NCBI GenBank assembly: GCA_964537395.1 | Contig: CAZIBN010000024.1 | Location: 1 to 47,914, forward strand | Length of the DNA stretch: 47,914 nt | From: GWA2-66-18 sp964537395 | Lineage (GTDB): Bacteria > Elusimicrobiota > Elusimicrobia > UBA1565 > UBA9628 | Direction of reading: 5' to 3' | In this document: piece by piece, positions 1 through 7,055 of the stretch | Position numbering within the stretch: the stretch's first letter is position 1 | Layout: each line of letters begins with the position of its first letter | Program-made: the position numbers and the translations under genes | Notes under the pieces: model-generated | Told to the model about the DNA's origin: nothing | Seen by the model: the letters and a program-made list of their open reading frames with translations, nothing else | The model's database searches: none

Positions 1-180
1 AACGGCTGGCTCAACCCGATCGCGACCTTGCCGCACACGATCTACACCTACGCGATCTCCCCCTACGAGGACTGGCACAACCAGGCGTGGGCGGCGGCGC
101 TGATCCTGATGATGTTCGTGCTTCTGGTCAACGTGACCGCGCGCGTGTGGCTGAGACCTTCCGCCGGAGCCTCGCACTGA
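1..180 (+). CDS. pstA: Phosphate ABC transporter permease PstA, C-terminal end (partial)
   Basis: This is an open frame entering from the left edge and ending in TGA at 178-180. It encodes the last 59 residues of an inner-membrane permease: a short periplasmic stretch (IYTYAISPYEDWHNQAWAAA), then a final hydrophobic helix (ALILMMFVLLVNVTARVW) and a short basic tail. The pattern of P-Y-x-x-W-x-x-Q-A-W-A-A-A followed by a last transmembrane helix is typical of PstA. One base separates its stop from the ATG of pstB, which supports the assignment. PstA forms the phosphate channel with PstC. The rest of the gene, and presumably pstS and pstC, lie outside the window. Confidence 0.88.
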   Translation, partial: NGWLNPIATLPHTIYTYAISPYEDWHNQAWAAALILMMFVLLVNVTARVWLRPSAGASH

Positions 181-181
181 G

Positions 182-1000
182 ATGAATACCACTATGGAAA
201 TGAGACCGATGCCATTGCCGGCGGAGCCCTCTGTGGCTCCGAAAGAAATGTCCATTGCGTTGTCGGTGAGAGGGCTTCGCGCCGGCTACGGCGCAGCGCC
301 CGTCCTCAACGGCGTGAACCTCGAGATCCGCGAGAAGACGGTGACCGCCATCATCGGCCCCTCGGGCTGCGGCAAGTCCACCTTGATCCGCTGCCTCAAC
401 CGCATGCACGAAGCCATCCCCGGCGCCACCTGCGACGGCGAGATCCTCCTCGGCGGGCGAAACGCTCTCGAGATCGACCCGGTGCTCCTGCGCCGCGAGG
501 TCGGCATGGTGTTCCAGCGTCCGAACCCATTCCCCACGATGACCATCGCCCAGAACGTGGCCGCGGGCCTAGTGCTCAACGGCGTGCGCGACCGGGCCCT
601 CATCGCCGAAACCGTCGAGAAGAGCCTGCGCCGCGCGGCGCTGTGGGACGAGGTCAAGGACAAGCTCAACGCCCCCGGCGTCGGGCTTTCCGGCGGCCAG
701 CAGCAGCGGTTGTGCATCGCGCGCGCTCTCGCCGTGGAGCCGCGAATCCTGCTTCTCGACGAGCCCTGCTCGGCGCTCGATCCGATCGCGACGGGCCGCA
801 TCGAAGAGCTCCTGATTCAAATCAAGGACCAGCTCACCGTCGTGATCGTCACGCACAACATGCAACAGGCGGCGCGCGTGTCCGAGTATACTGTGTTCAT
901 GCTGATGGGCGAGATGGTCGAGTACGGCCTGACGCGCAAGATGTTCACCCAGCCGGCCGACAAGCGCACCGAGGACTACATCACCGGGAGGTTCGGTTAA
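182..1000 (+). CDS. pstB: Phosphate import ATP-binding protein PstB
   Basis: This 272-residue ATPase powers high-affinity phosphate uptake through PstCA. Walker A (GPSGCGKS) lies at about 59-66, the Q-loop at FQRPNPFP (111-118), the ABC signature LSGGQQQR at 169-176, Walker B ILLLDEP at 189-195 and the switch histidine in VTHN at 225. FQRPNPFP and MHEAIPGA-x-x-x-G are PstB hallmarks. The N-terminus is about 20 residues longer than usual; ATG at 182 is only one base after the pstA stop, but the internal ATG at about 248 could be the true start. The stop overlaps the phoU start by one base (TAATG), so translation is probably coupled. Confidence 0.95.
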   Translation: MNTTMEMRPMPLPAEPSVAPKEMSIALSVRGLRAGYGAAPVLNGVNLEIREKTVTAIIGPSGCGKSTLIRCLNRMHEAIPGATCDGEILLGGRNALEIDPVLLRREVGMVFQRPNPFPTMTIAQNVAAGLVLNGVRDRALIAETVEKSLRRAALWDEVKDKLNAPGVGLSGGQQQRLCIARALAVEPRILLLDEPCSALDPIATGRIEELLIQIKDQLTVVIVTHNMQQAARVSEYTVFMLMGEMVEYGLTRKMFTQPADKRTEDYITGRFG

Positions 1001-1659
1001 TGAAGCGCCAATTCGACGCCGATCTGGAAGACCTGCGCGGCCGCCTGCTGCGCATGGGCAGCCTGTGCGAGGAGATGGTCCATTACGCGGTCAAGGTCGT
1101 GGTCGAGCGCGACGATAAGCATCTTCCCGCGGTCCAGGACTGGGAGCGCCAGGTCAACGCCGCTCACATCGACATCGATGAAGTCTGCCTGCGCCTGATC
1201 GCCCTGCATCAGCCCGCCGCCGGCGACCTGCGCCTCATCGCCGCCGCCATCAAGATCAACTCCGACCTCGAGCGCGTCGGCGACCAGGCCGTCAACATCG
1301 CCGAGACCGGCGTCTACCTCCTTAAGGAACCGGTGATCAAGCTCGGCGACATCCCGCGCATGGTGGAGGTCGCCGCCGGCATGCTCAAGGACTCCCTCGA
1401 CGCCTTCGCCCGCGGCGACGTGGACCTCGCGCGCGACGTGATCAAGCGCGACGATGAGGAGGACCGGCTCAAGAGCCAGACCTTCAACGAGCTGGTCACG
1501 CTCATGCAGCGCGACGCCTCGGCCATCCAGCGCGGCATGGACATCATCCTGATCGCGCGTAATCTCGAGCGCATCGCCGACCACGCCACGAACATCGCCG
1601 AGGACGTGATCTTCATGGTGCTCGGAAAAGACATCCGTCACTCCGCCGAGAAGATCTAG
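1000..1659 (+). CDS. phoU: Phosphate-specific transport system accessory protein PhoU
   Basis: This 219-residue cytoplasmic helical protein links the Pst transporter to Pho-regulon signalling and limits phosphate uptake. It has the expected two tandem three-helix bundles, each with the acidic metal-binding helix: DLERVGDQAVNIAE in the first half and NLERIADHATNIAED in the second. Length is normal for the family. ATG at 1000 shares its A with the pstB TAA stop, the usual coupling at this position. No phoB/phoR is present downstream; the next gene is convergent. It is the last gene of the operon. Confidence 0.95.
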   Translation: MKRQFDADLEDLRGRLLRMGSLCEEMVHYAVKVVVERDDKHLPAVQDWERQVNAAHIDIDEVCLRLIALHQPAAGDLRLIAAAIKINSDLERVGDQAVNIAETGVYLLKEPVIKLGDIPRMVEVAAGMLKDSLDAFARGDVDLARDVIKRDDEEDRLKSQTFNELVTLMQRDASAIQRGMDIILIARNLERIADHATNIAEDVIFMVLGKDIRHSAEKI

Positions 1660-1705
1660 GGTTCTGTCCCGCTCATCGGAGCCTGTGATTTGATCTACAG
1701 CGATA

Positions 1706-1737
1706 GGTGATCGCTAGTTCCGGAACTAGTGATTATT
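1706..1737. repeat. Long near-perfect palindrome in the phoU/HEAT intergenic region
   Basis: Between the convergent phoU and HEAT genes, a dyad is centred between 1721 and 1722. The inner 16 bases (CTAGTTCCGGAACTAG, 1714-1729) are a perfect palindrome. Counting G-U pairs, an RNA stem extends from 1706-1719 to 1724-1737 with a CCGG loop. The 3' flank is AT-rich (TTATTATC) rather than a clean T-run. A second inverted repeat (CGGTTCG at 1792-1798 / CGAACCG at 1810-1816) sits just past the HEAT gene's stop. The likely role is 3'-end formation for one or both converging genes; a protein-binding dyad is the alternative. Confidence 0.55.
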
Positions 1738-1816
1738 ATCAATAGCGAGCACAGCACGACTGGAAACTTTTTAATCGATCGGCATTGATTCCGGTTCGAG
1801 TCGGTTGTCCGAACCG

Positions 1817-3064
1817 TTATCGAAGGCTTCGCTCGAAGGCTTTTCGCGCGCGCGGCGTGCCGATGCGTCCGAGCGCCAGCGCGGCGCTCCAGGCGACTTC
1901 CTCGGGTCCCTTCTTGAGCGCCGCGACGATGGCGGGCACCGCCGCGTCGGAGGGCGCGCCGATGTTCCCCAGGGCCAGCGCGGCGCTCGCGCGCACGCGC
2001 GGGGCGCGGTCCTTCAAAGCGGCGGTGAGGGCGGGCACGGCCTTCGCCGCCGCGCGTCGGCCGAGTTCGTCGGCGGCCCGCGAGCGCTTGGCCGCGTCCG
2101 CGTCCTTGAGATAGGCGAGCAGGACCGGGAGCGGGTCGTTCGCCATCTTCCCGGTCCCTTTGTCGGAGACGATCGCGGCTCCGGAGGTCTCGGGGGCGGG
2201 CCTGTCCCCGAAGCCGGCCTGAGCCGGCGGCAGAAGCTCGGGGGTCGCTGAATCGCGATGACGCCTCACGCCTGAGGACGGCGCGGGCGCCCGTCCCACG
2301 GAAGCGAACTCGGCGCCCGAGGTTTCCGCCGCCGCACGCTCCCCGAAGCCCGGCGGCGCCGCCGGCATCGCTTCAGGTTTTTTCTCTGACGCGGACAGCA
2401 CGTCGTCGATCTCCTTGAGGCTGGCGCGGTCCAGCGGGGCGTATGTCTCAGGCGTGGGTTGGGCCGCTATCGCCACCGTCGACGGCGCGACGACCGGATC
2501 CTGCGTGACGACGGGCTCATCGATCTGATTTTCCTCGGCGCCCGGGATCACGGCGCTGTCCTCCGCCCACGGCGCGCGCCCGGGCGACGGCGAGCCCGCG
2601 CAGGCCTTGAGATCTTCGCTCGCCGCCGCGGCGGCGTCCCAGCTTTCCGGCGGCGCCTCCTTGCCCTCGTCCTTCTTGAGCCAGTAGCGGCCCATGAGGC
2701 GCACCATCCCGCTTTCGTCGCTGAGCAGGCGGTGCAAGGTGCCTGAGGCCTCGGGGCCCATGCTCCCGAGCCAGTGCACGGCGGTGAGGCGCACGTGGCG
2801 GCACGGCTCCTCACGCAGGACCGTTTCGAGAGCCTTCATCGCCGGGAGGCCGACGCGGCCCATCTCGTGCACGGCCGTCATGCGCACCTGCCAGTCGGCG
2901 TCGCGCGCCGCATAGGACAGCAGCGGCAGGCCGCCGGGGCCGAGCGCGCCGAGGGCGGTGGCGGCGTGGACGCGCTGATTCCAATTCCCGTCTCGGAGCA
3001 TGCGCTCGTGCCCGCTCGGCTGCGCGCCTGCGGGCAAGGCGAGAAGCAGCGCGAGCGCGATCAT
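1817..3064 (-). CDS. Secreted HEAT-repeat protein
   Basis: This 415-residue protein has a signal peptide (MIALALLLALPAGAQ). HEAT-like helical repeats at about 20-135 include VHAATALGALG, VRMTAVHEMGRVG and VRLTAVHWLGSMG. A long Pro/Ala-rich linker follows, then a second set of repeats at about 305-415 (RSRAADELGRRA, VRASAALALGNIG, VAWSAALALGRIG). The linker carries two copies of a GFG-E/D-R-x-A-x-ETSGA motif separated by about 50 residues. HEAT repeats usually mediate protein-protein contacts; the partner is unknown. ATG at 3064 overlaps the exoD-like stop (ATGA), and the frame open further upstream lacks a signal peptide and lies over that gene. It is the last gene of the minus-strand run and converges on phoU. 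Confidence 0.8.
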   Translation of the reverse strand: MIALALLLALPAGAQPSGHERMLRDGNWNQRVHAATALGALGPGGLPLLSYAARDADWQVRMTAVHEMGRVGLPAMKALETVLREEPCRHVRLTAVHWLGSMGPEASGTLHRLLSDESGMVRLMGRYWLKKDEGKEAPPESWDAAAAASEDLKACAGSPSPGRAPWAEDSAVIPGAEENQIDEPVVTQDPVVAPSTVAIAAQPTPETYAPLDRASLKEIDDVLSASEKKPEAMPAAPPGFGERAAAETSGAEFASVGRAPAPSSGVRRHRDSATPELLPPAQAGFGDRPAPETSGAAIVSDKGTGKMANDPLPVLLAYLKDADAAKRSRAADELGRRAAAKAVPALTAALKDRAPRVRASAALALGNIGAPSDAAVPAIVAALKKGPEEVAWSAALALGRIGTPRARKAFERSLR

Positions 3065-3660
3065 GAGAACGCCGCCCGCCACAGCGCGCGCGTCCCCTCT
3101 GCGCCGAGAAGGGCCAGCCCGATATGGAATGAGATCGCGAGCAGCACTCCGAGCCAGCCGAGCAGGGCGATCAGGCCGTCCTCCTCGAGCAGCCCGAGCG
3201 CCAGCAGCGCCGCGGGGGTGGCGCACACCATGTTCGACAAGGGGATCGGGAACGGGAGCGCGAGCAGGGCGCCGCACAGCGCGAAGGCCGCGCCGACGGC
3301 GCGCTCGTTGGCCGCCAGCATCCGCCAGCGCGGACGCGAGACCCTATCGGCGAGCGCGAAAAACCGGCGCGCGGCGCCGAGCAGGAGATGCAGGGTCTTG
3401 GCCTCGATGCGCCGCCGCCCGATCCAGTCCGGGAGATGCGGCTCGGTCCGGCCTCGGAGAAGCTGGACGCCCTGGAGCGAGATGAACGCGCCGAGCAAGG
3501 TCGAGAGCCCCGCCAGCGGGAGGGGCTGGAGGAAGGGCAGGGACACGAAGAGCACGATGAGCCCGAAGCCCGCGTGGTGCATGCGGTGCGTCAGCTCCGC
3601 GAGGGTCATCGGTCCGTCGATGGCGGCCTCGAGCGCGCGCAGATGGCGCTCGACGGCCAT
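3061..3660 (-). CDS. ExoD-like exopolysaccharide synthesis protein
   Basis: This 199-residue membrane protein matches the ExoD family (PF06055). It has a short cytoplasmic N-terminus with the typical opening L-A-E-L-x-x-R-x-x-x-A-G-F-G-L. Four or five hydrophobic segments follow (IVLFVSLPFLQPLPLAGLST, VGAAFALCGALLALPFP, TPAALLALGLLEEDGLIALLG, GVLLAISFHIGLALL). In Rhizobium, ExoD affects exopolysaccharide production and alkali tolerance, but its biochemical role is not known. The ATG is three bases after the stop of the upstream gene, and the stop overlaps the HEAT gene start, so it is an operon member. No polysaccharide synthesis genes lie beside it; the nearest envelope-glycan gene is the flippase ending at 11160. 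Confidence 0.82.
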   Translation of the reverse strand: MAVERHLRALEAAIDGPMTLAELTHRMHHAGFGLIVLFVSLPFLQPLPLAGLSTLLGAFISLQGVQLLRGRTEPHLPDWIGRRRIEAKTLHLLLGAARRFFALADRVSRPRWRMLAANERAVGAAFALCGALLALPFPIPLSNMVCATPAALLALGLLEEDGLIALLGWLGVLLAISFHIGLALLGAEGTRALWRAAFS

Positions 3661-3663
3661 GGT

Positions 3664-4290
3664 CTAGCGAGCGGAGCGGACGTGGATCTCGAGCGCGGTC
3701 TTCCCGTCCGCCGAGTGGACCTCGACGGCGTCGCCGACCTTGATCGCCTCGATCAGGATGTCCGCGGCGGGCTTGCCCTCGGCCTCGCGCTGAATCTTGG
3801 CCGTTTCCGGCACGATGAATTCGCGCACGGACTTATCAGCAGCGCGGACGGTCAGGACGCCCTTGAGGACGTCCGTGTTGGCGACCTCGCCGTGGACCGT
3901 GCCGGGGAGCCCGGCATCGTCGGCGTCGGCGACGACCCTGGGAACTGACTTGAGATCGAGGGAGGCGAGCTCCTTCGTGCCCGGGTCGTAGAGGGCCTTG
4001 AGCACGAGCGCGCCGATGGCGGCCGCCTTCTGGAACTTGGCGGGCTTGCCGTCGAGCGTGACCTTGGTCTTGGCCGTGACCTTGAACTCCTCGGTGTGAT
4101 CGGCCTTGTCGAAGATCGTCACGCGCCCGTCGCGGAACTTGGGCCCGTCGGAGCTGGGCGCGATCCGGGACTGGAACTTGAGGATCTTGCCCGCGGTGCG
4201 CGAGAGCTCCGCCTTGGCCTTCGGCGCGCCCGCGGCGAAGGCGGGCGCCGTGACGATCACGGCGAGGGCGATGGCGAGCAGTCGGCTCAC
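3664..4290 (-). CDS. Secreted protein of unknown function with two small beta-type modules
   Basis: The 208-residue product starts with a GTG that overlaps the NYN gene's stop (GTGA). It has a signal peptide (MSRLLAIALAVIVTAPAFA) and no transmembrane segment after it. The mature part seems to hold two related beta-rich modules. One is around residues 30-110 (GRVTIFDKADHTEEFKVTAK, KVTLDGKPAKFQKAAAIGA). The other is around 130-205 (HGEVANTDVLKGVLTVRAAD, EFIVPETAKIQRE, ADILIEAIKVGDAVEVHSAD). Each runs from hydrophobic strands to a 'parameter = value' style turn, as in DUF5666-like small barrels; that comparison is mine and unconfirmed. It is a conserved-looking periplasmic protein with no assigned function, co-transcribed with an RNase-like and an ExoD-like gene. 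Confidence 0.6.
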   Translation of the reverse strand: MSRLLAIALAVIVTAPAFAAGAPKAKAELSRTAGKILKFQSRIAPSSDGPKFRDGRVTIFDKADHTEEFKVTAKTKVTLDGKPAKFQKAAAIGALVLKALYDPGTKELASLDLKSVPRVVADADDAGLPGTVHGEVANTDVLKGVLTVRAADKSVREFIVPETAKIQREAEGKPAADILIEAIKVGDAVEVHSADGKTALEIHVRSAR

Positions 4291-5306
4291 GCGTTGTCCT
4301 CGACGACCGCCTCGGGCTCGGCCGGCTTGACCTTCTCCACCTGCACGCGGCCCTGGGCGTCCACCTTCACGCCGTGATGGCGCTTGAGCTCCTCGAGGAT
4401 CTCCTCGGGCGAGAAGCCGTGGCTCCCGGCGCGGTTCTTGATGTCGTTGAGCAAGGTCTTCACGCGCGACGGGGCATCCTTGATGCGCTGCAGGCGCGCG
4501 GAGTAGGTCCAGGCGGCCTCGGACAAGGTCTTGCCGCCTGTCTTGCGGGGCTCGCCGCTGTCGGGCGGCAGGATCGCCGGCGCTAAAGCGGCCTCCGGGC
4601 GAGCCGCTCGCGTAGACGTGCGTCCGCGTCCGCCGCGCGAGCGGCGCGAGGACGGAGCGGCGGCGGGAGCGGGAGCGGCTGCCGGAGCGGCGGCCGCGGC
4701 GCGTGAGCTTCCGGCGCGCGAGCGCCCGCCTCCGCGGGACCGTCCGCCGCGTCCGCGGTTGTTGCGGGCGGGCTTGGTGCCGGCGGACTCGTAGCGGCCG
4801 GTCGCCTCCTCGGACATGACGGCGGCGTCGGGGTGCGAGGTCCAGATCGTGGCGACGCGCCCGAGGCGCTGGAGCTCGGCGGTCATCGCCGCGAGCGTCG
4901 CGTCGTTGGTCACCATGAGGAACGGGATGCTCTGGGGCAGGACGGCGTGCAGCATGCCCGCGTGCAGGCTCATGACGAAGTCGGCGGCGTTGGCGCCGCC
5001 CTTCGGCGAGGTCACCGTGCAGAAGTTCGGCAGGCCGGCCAGGGGCTTCTCCAGGTTGCGCGGCAGCAGGGCGCCGGGGCGCAGGAACACGCGCACGAGC
5101 GTCGAGCGCGTGACGCGGGCGTCCGGGGGCACGTGCGGATCGTTGTCGCCGTCGATCAGGAGGACGTTCTCGATCGGGGAGCGAGGCGCGCTGTAGGCCT
5201 GGGGATCGGCGTACGGCGTGGTTTCGTAGACGGGCGCGGGGGCATCGTTGCCCAGGGGCGCGGTTTCGGAGAGATCTTCAGCGGTCGAGTCGTGTGGTAT
5301 GGTCAT
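4287..5306 (-). CDS. NYN/PIN-like RNase domain protein with Arg/Gly-rich RNA-binding tail
   Basis: This 339-residue cytoplasmic protein has an N-terminal NYN-type PIN-like domain (about 47-158). The acidic catalytic set is visible: D52 and D54 in IDGDND, D109 in KGGANAADF, and D135 in VTNDAT, followed by LGRVATIW. A low-complexity RGG/SRG and Ala/Pro-rich segment (about 170-245) suggests nucleic-acid binding. A C-terminal helical part (about 255-325; SRVKTLLNDIKNRAG-x-x-x-F-S-P-E-E-ILEELKRHHGV) has the spacing of a small winged helix, reminiscent of OST-HTH/LOTUS domains. ATG at 5306 is chosen over an upstream TTG because a -10 box (TATACT) overlaps the longer version. It probably processes or degrades RNA; the target is unknown. 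Confidence 0.7.
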   Translation of the reverse strand: MTIPHDSTAEDLSETAPLGNDAPAPVYETTPYADPQAYSAPRSPIENVLLIDGDNDPHVPPDARVTRSTLVRVFLRPGALLPRNLEKPLAGLPNFCTVTSPKGGANAADFVMSLHAGMLHAVLPQSIPFLMVTNDATLAAMTAELQRLGRVATIWTSHPDAAVMSEEATGRYESAGTKPARNNRGRGGRSRGGGRSRAGSSRAAAAAPAAAPAPAAAPSSRRSRGGRGRTSTRAARPEAALAPAILPPDSGEPRKTGGKTLSEAAWTYSARLQRIKDAPSRVKTLLNDIKNRAGSHGFSPEEILEELKRHHGVKVDAQGRVQVEKVKPAEPEAVVEDNA

Positions 5307-5320
5307 AGTTGTTATTCCGA

Positions 5321-5326
5321 AGTATA
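5321..5326 (-). promoter_or_regulatory. Candidate -10 box for the NYN gene
   Basis: TATACT on the minus strand is preceded by TGC (extended -10) in the 36-base gap after the SDR gene. It lies 14 bases before ATG 5306, which predicts a leader of about 7 bases without a Shine-Dalgarno. No clear -35 is visible. Confidence 0.4.
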
Positions 5327-5342
5327 GCAATTAGCCCCGGCG

Positions 5343-6128
5343 CTATCGGGGCGTGGCCTTCTTCACGCGCATCGGCGCGAATTGATGCGCGATCCAGTCG
5401 TACAGGAAATCGGGGATCGCGGGCAGGAGGTACTTGCTCGCGTAGGACAGCTGCCACGGGAAGTGCACGACGCGTTGCTTCGCGTCGATGCCGGCGAGCA
5501 TCGCGACGACGCCGTCGGGCGTCTCCATGAGGAAGGGCATCGTGCCCGGGTTGTTACGGTCGGTCATCTCGCTGCGCACGAAGCCGGGGCAGACGGTCAC
5601 GATGGAGACGCCGGTGCCGATCATGTCCACGCGCGCGGACTCGAGGAGCGTGATCAAAGCGGCCTTGCTCGCGGAGTACGGGCCTGATTTCGGCAGGCCG
5701 CGAAAGCCCGCGAGCGACGACACGCCCGCGATGATCCCGGATCTCTGGGCGAGCATGTCCGGGATCACGGCCTCCATCCAATGGCAGACGCCGAAGACGT
5801 TCGCGTCGAAGGTCCACTGGACCGATTCCGCTTTGAATTCCTTCGCGCTCATCATGTCGCCGACGCCGGCGTTGAGCACGGCGTAATCGAGGCCGCCCCA
5901 GGCGGCCTTGATCAGGGCGTAGTGGGCTTTGACCTCGGCGGGGTCCGTGACCGAGCCGCACAGGAGCAACGGCTCTCCCCCCGCTTCCTTCACCAGCCTC
6001 GAGGTCTCTTCGAGCTGCTCCCGGCGGCGCCCGCTGACGGCGACGCGCCAGCCGCGGCGGCCGAGCTGGACGGCGGCTTCGCGTCCGAGGCCGGAGGTGG
6101 CGCCCGTGACGAGCGCTCTCGTGATCAT
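5343..6128 (-). CDS. Short-chain dehydrogenase/reductase
   Basis: This 261-residue NAD(P)-dependent oxidoreductase has the classical SDR pattern: glycine-rich nucleotide loop TGATSGLG near the N-terminus, NAG in YAVLNAGVG, a catalytic serine in GVSSLAG, the Y-x-x-x-K pair in YSASKAAL, and CPGFVRSEM after it. The substrate cannot be told; the C-terminal segment (YLLPAIPDFLYDWIAHQ) resembles membrane-associated SDRs that act on lipids. ATG at 6128 overlaps the stop of the DUF4340 gene (ATGA). A TAAAAT box seven bases upstream (6141-6136) suggests it also has its own leaderless promoter. The gene ends 36 bases before the NYN gene. Confidence 0.88.
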   Translation of the reverse strand: MITRALVTGATSGLGREAAVQLGRRGWRVAVSGRRREQLEETSRLVKEAGGEPLLLCGSVTDPAEVKAHYALIKAAWGGLDYAVLNAGVGDMMSAKEFKAESVQWTFDANVFGVCHWMEAVIPDMLAQRSGIIAGVSSLAGFRGLPKSGPYSASKAALITLLESARVDMIGTGVSIVTVCPGFVRSEMTDRNNPGTMPFLMETPDGVVAMLAGIDAKQRVVHFPWQLSYASKYLLPAIPDFLYDWIAHQFAPMRVKKATPR

Positions 6129-6934
6129 GGGGAGGATTTTATCAAATCGGCCGCCGCCGATTCGATGGCGGCCGCGCGGATCCTGAGCAGCTCGGACCGG
6201 CCGTCCACGCGTACGAGGCGTTCGCCGCCGCGCCGCTCGCCCACCGTGAAGCCGCGGCCGTCGGGCGTGCGCGCGCGCAGGAGCGGGCGGTCGAAGCCGG
6301 CAAGCCCCTCGAGCGTGCCCGTCGCCCAATGGGAGGCGCGCAAGGCGCACAGCTCGCGCGCGCGTTCGGCCGGCGCGAGAGCCCAGGCTCCGCGCGTGAA
6401 GATCTCGAGGCCGCCGGCACAGCCGCCGGGGAGCAGGCGCGGCTCTCGCCACTGCGCGCTCGAGCGCAGCAGAAGCTCGGGGTCCACTCCGGTCGCGACG
6501 CGCACCGAGTCCCGGTCGGAGGCACGGAAGTAGGCGGAGCGGCCGAGCAGGCGGCGGCCGAACAGGCCGTCGAACAAGGGGCGCCCGGCCGCATCGAGCA
6601 CGCGCACGCGGGAGGAATCGGCGGGGCCGAGGCCGTAGGCCAGGCCGGCTGCGGGCGGGGCGACGGGCGGCCCGAAAGCGAGAGCGCTCAGCCCGCTCAA
6701 AAGGAGCTCGACCGCCTCGGCATCGGCGAGGTCGTCCTGGCGTGCGACGATCCAGGGCCGCTCATCTTCCCTGGTGAGGATCAGGTCCTCGCGCGGACGG
6801 CGCACCTCGATGCGGGAGGGCTTGGCCCCGGCGGCCAGGTGCTTCGGAGACGACGCAAGCCAGAAGCGCACCCCCCCGAGCCCGATCAGGGCGAAGGCGA
6901 AGATCACGACGGAGACAGCGTGGATGGCGCGCAT
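6125..6934 (-). CDS. DUF4340-type membrane-anchored protein
   Basis: This 269-residue protein has one N-terminal transmembrane anchor (AVSVVIFAFALIGLGGVRFWLA) and a large extracytoplasmic part. The order I-x-V-x-R-P-x-x-x-L-I-L-T-R-E-D, W-I-V, ADAEAVELLLSGLSAL, YGLGPADSSRVRVLDAAGRPLFDGLFGR and SAYFRASDRDSVRVATG matches the DUF4340 family, repeated beta-strand domains often found beside gliding or ABC-type envelope genes. No such partner lies here. The ATG at 6934 opens the minus-strand run. Overlapping -10-like boxes (TATACT/TATCAT at 6977-6967) are about 32 bases upstream, so this transcript probably has a short leader. Confidence 0.68.
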   Translation of the reverse strand: MRAIHAVSVVIFAFALIGLGGVRFWLASSPKHLAAGAKPSRIEVRRPREDLILTREDERPWIVARQDDLADAEAVELLLSGLSALAFGPPVAPPAAGLAYGLGPADSSRVRVLDAAGRPLFDGLFGRRLLGRSAYFRASDRDSVRVATGVDPELLLRSSAQWREPRLLPGGCAGGLEIFTRGAWALAPAERARELCALRASHWATGTLEGLAGFDRPLLRARTPDGRGFTVGERRGGERLVRVDGRSELLRIRAAAIESAAADLIKSSP

Positions 6935-7028
6935 AAAGGCCCTGGCGTTCGGCGGGAGTCCGGGCTATGATAGTATAAGGATGGGCCATAAGGCCCATGC
7001 GCGCGACGCGATTTTGCCCCATAATCGC

Positions 7029-7045
7029 TATAATATCCGCAGGAG
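7029..7045 (+). promoter_or_regulatory. -10 box and Shine-Dalgarno for the 7056 gene
   Basis: An extended -10 (CGCTATAAT, TATAAT at 7029-7034) is followed by AGGAG at 7041-7045, 10 bases before ATG 7056. This is one of the few starts here with both a leader and an anti-16S-complementary motif. Confidence 0.6.
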
Positions 7046-7055
7046 ACTCCCGACC

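Noticed and set aside
2774..3667. Long open frame on the plus strand, antisense to the HEAT and ExoD-like genes
   Set aside because: Its translation is Arg/Ala/His-rich with no domain, and it lies wholly over well-supported minus-strand genes. It is the usual shadow of GC-rich codon bias.
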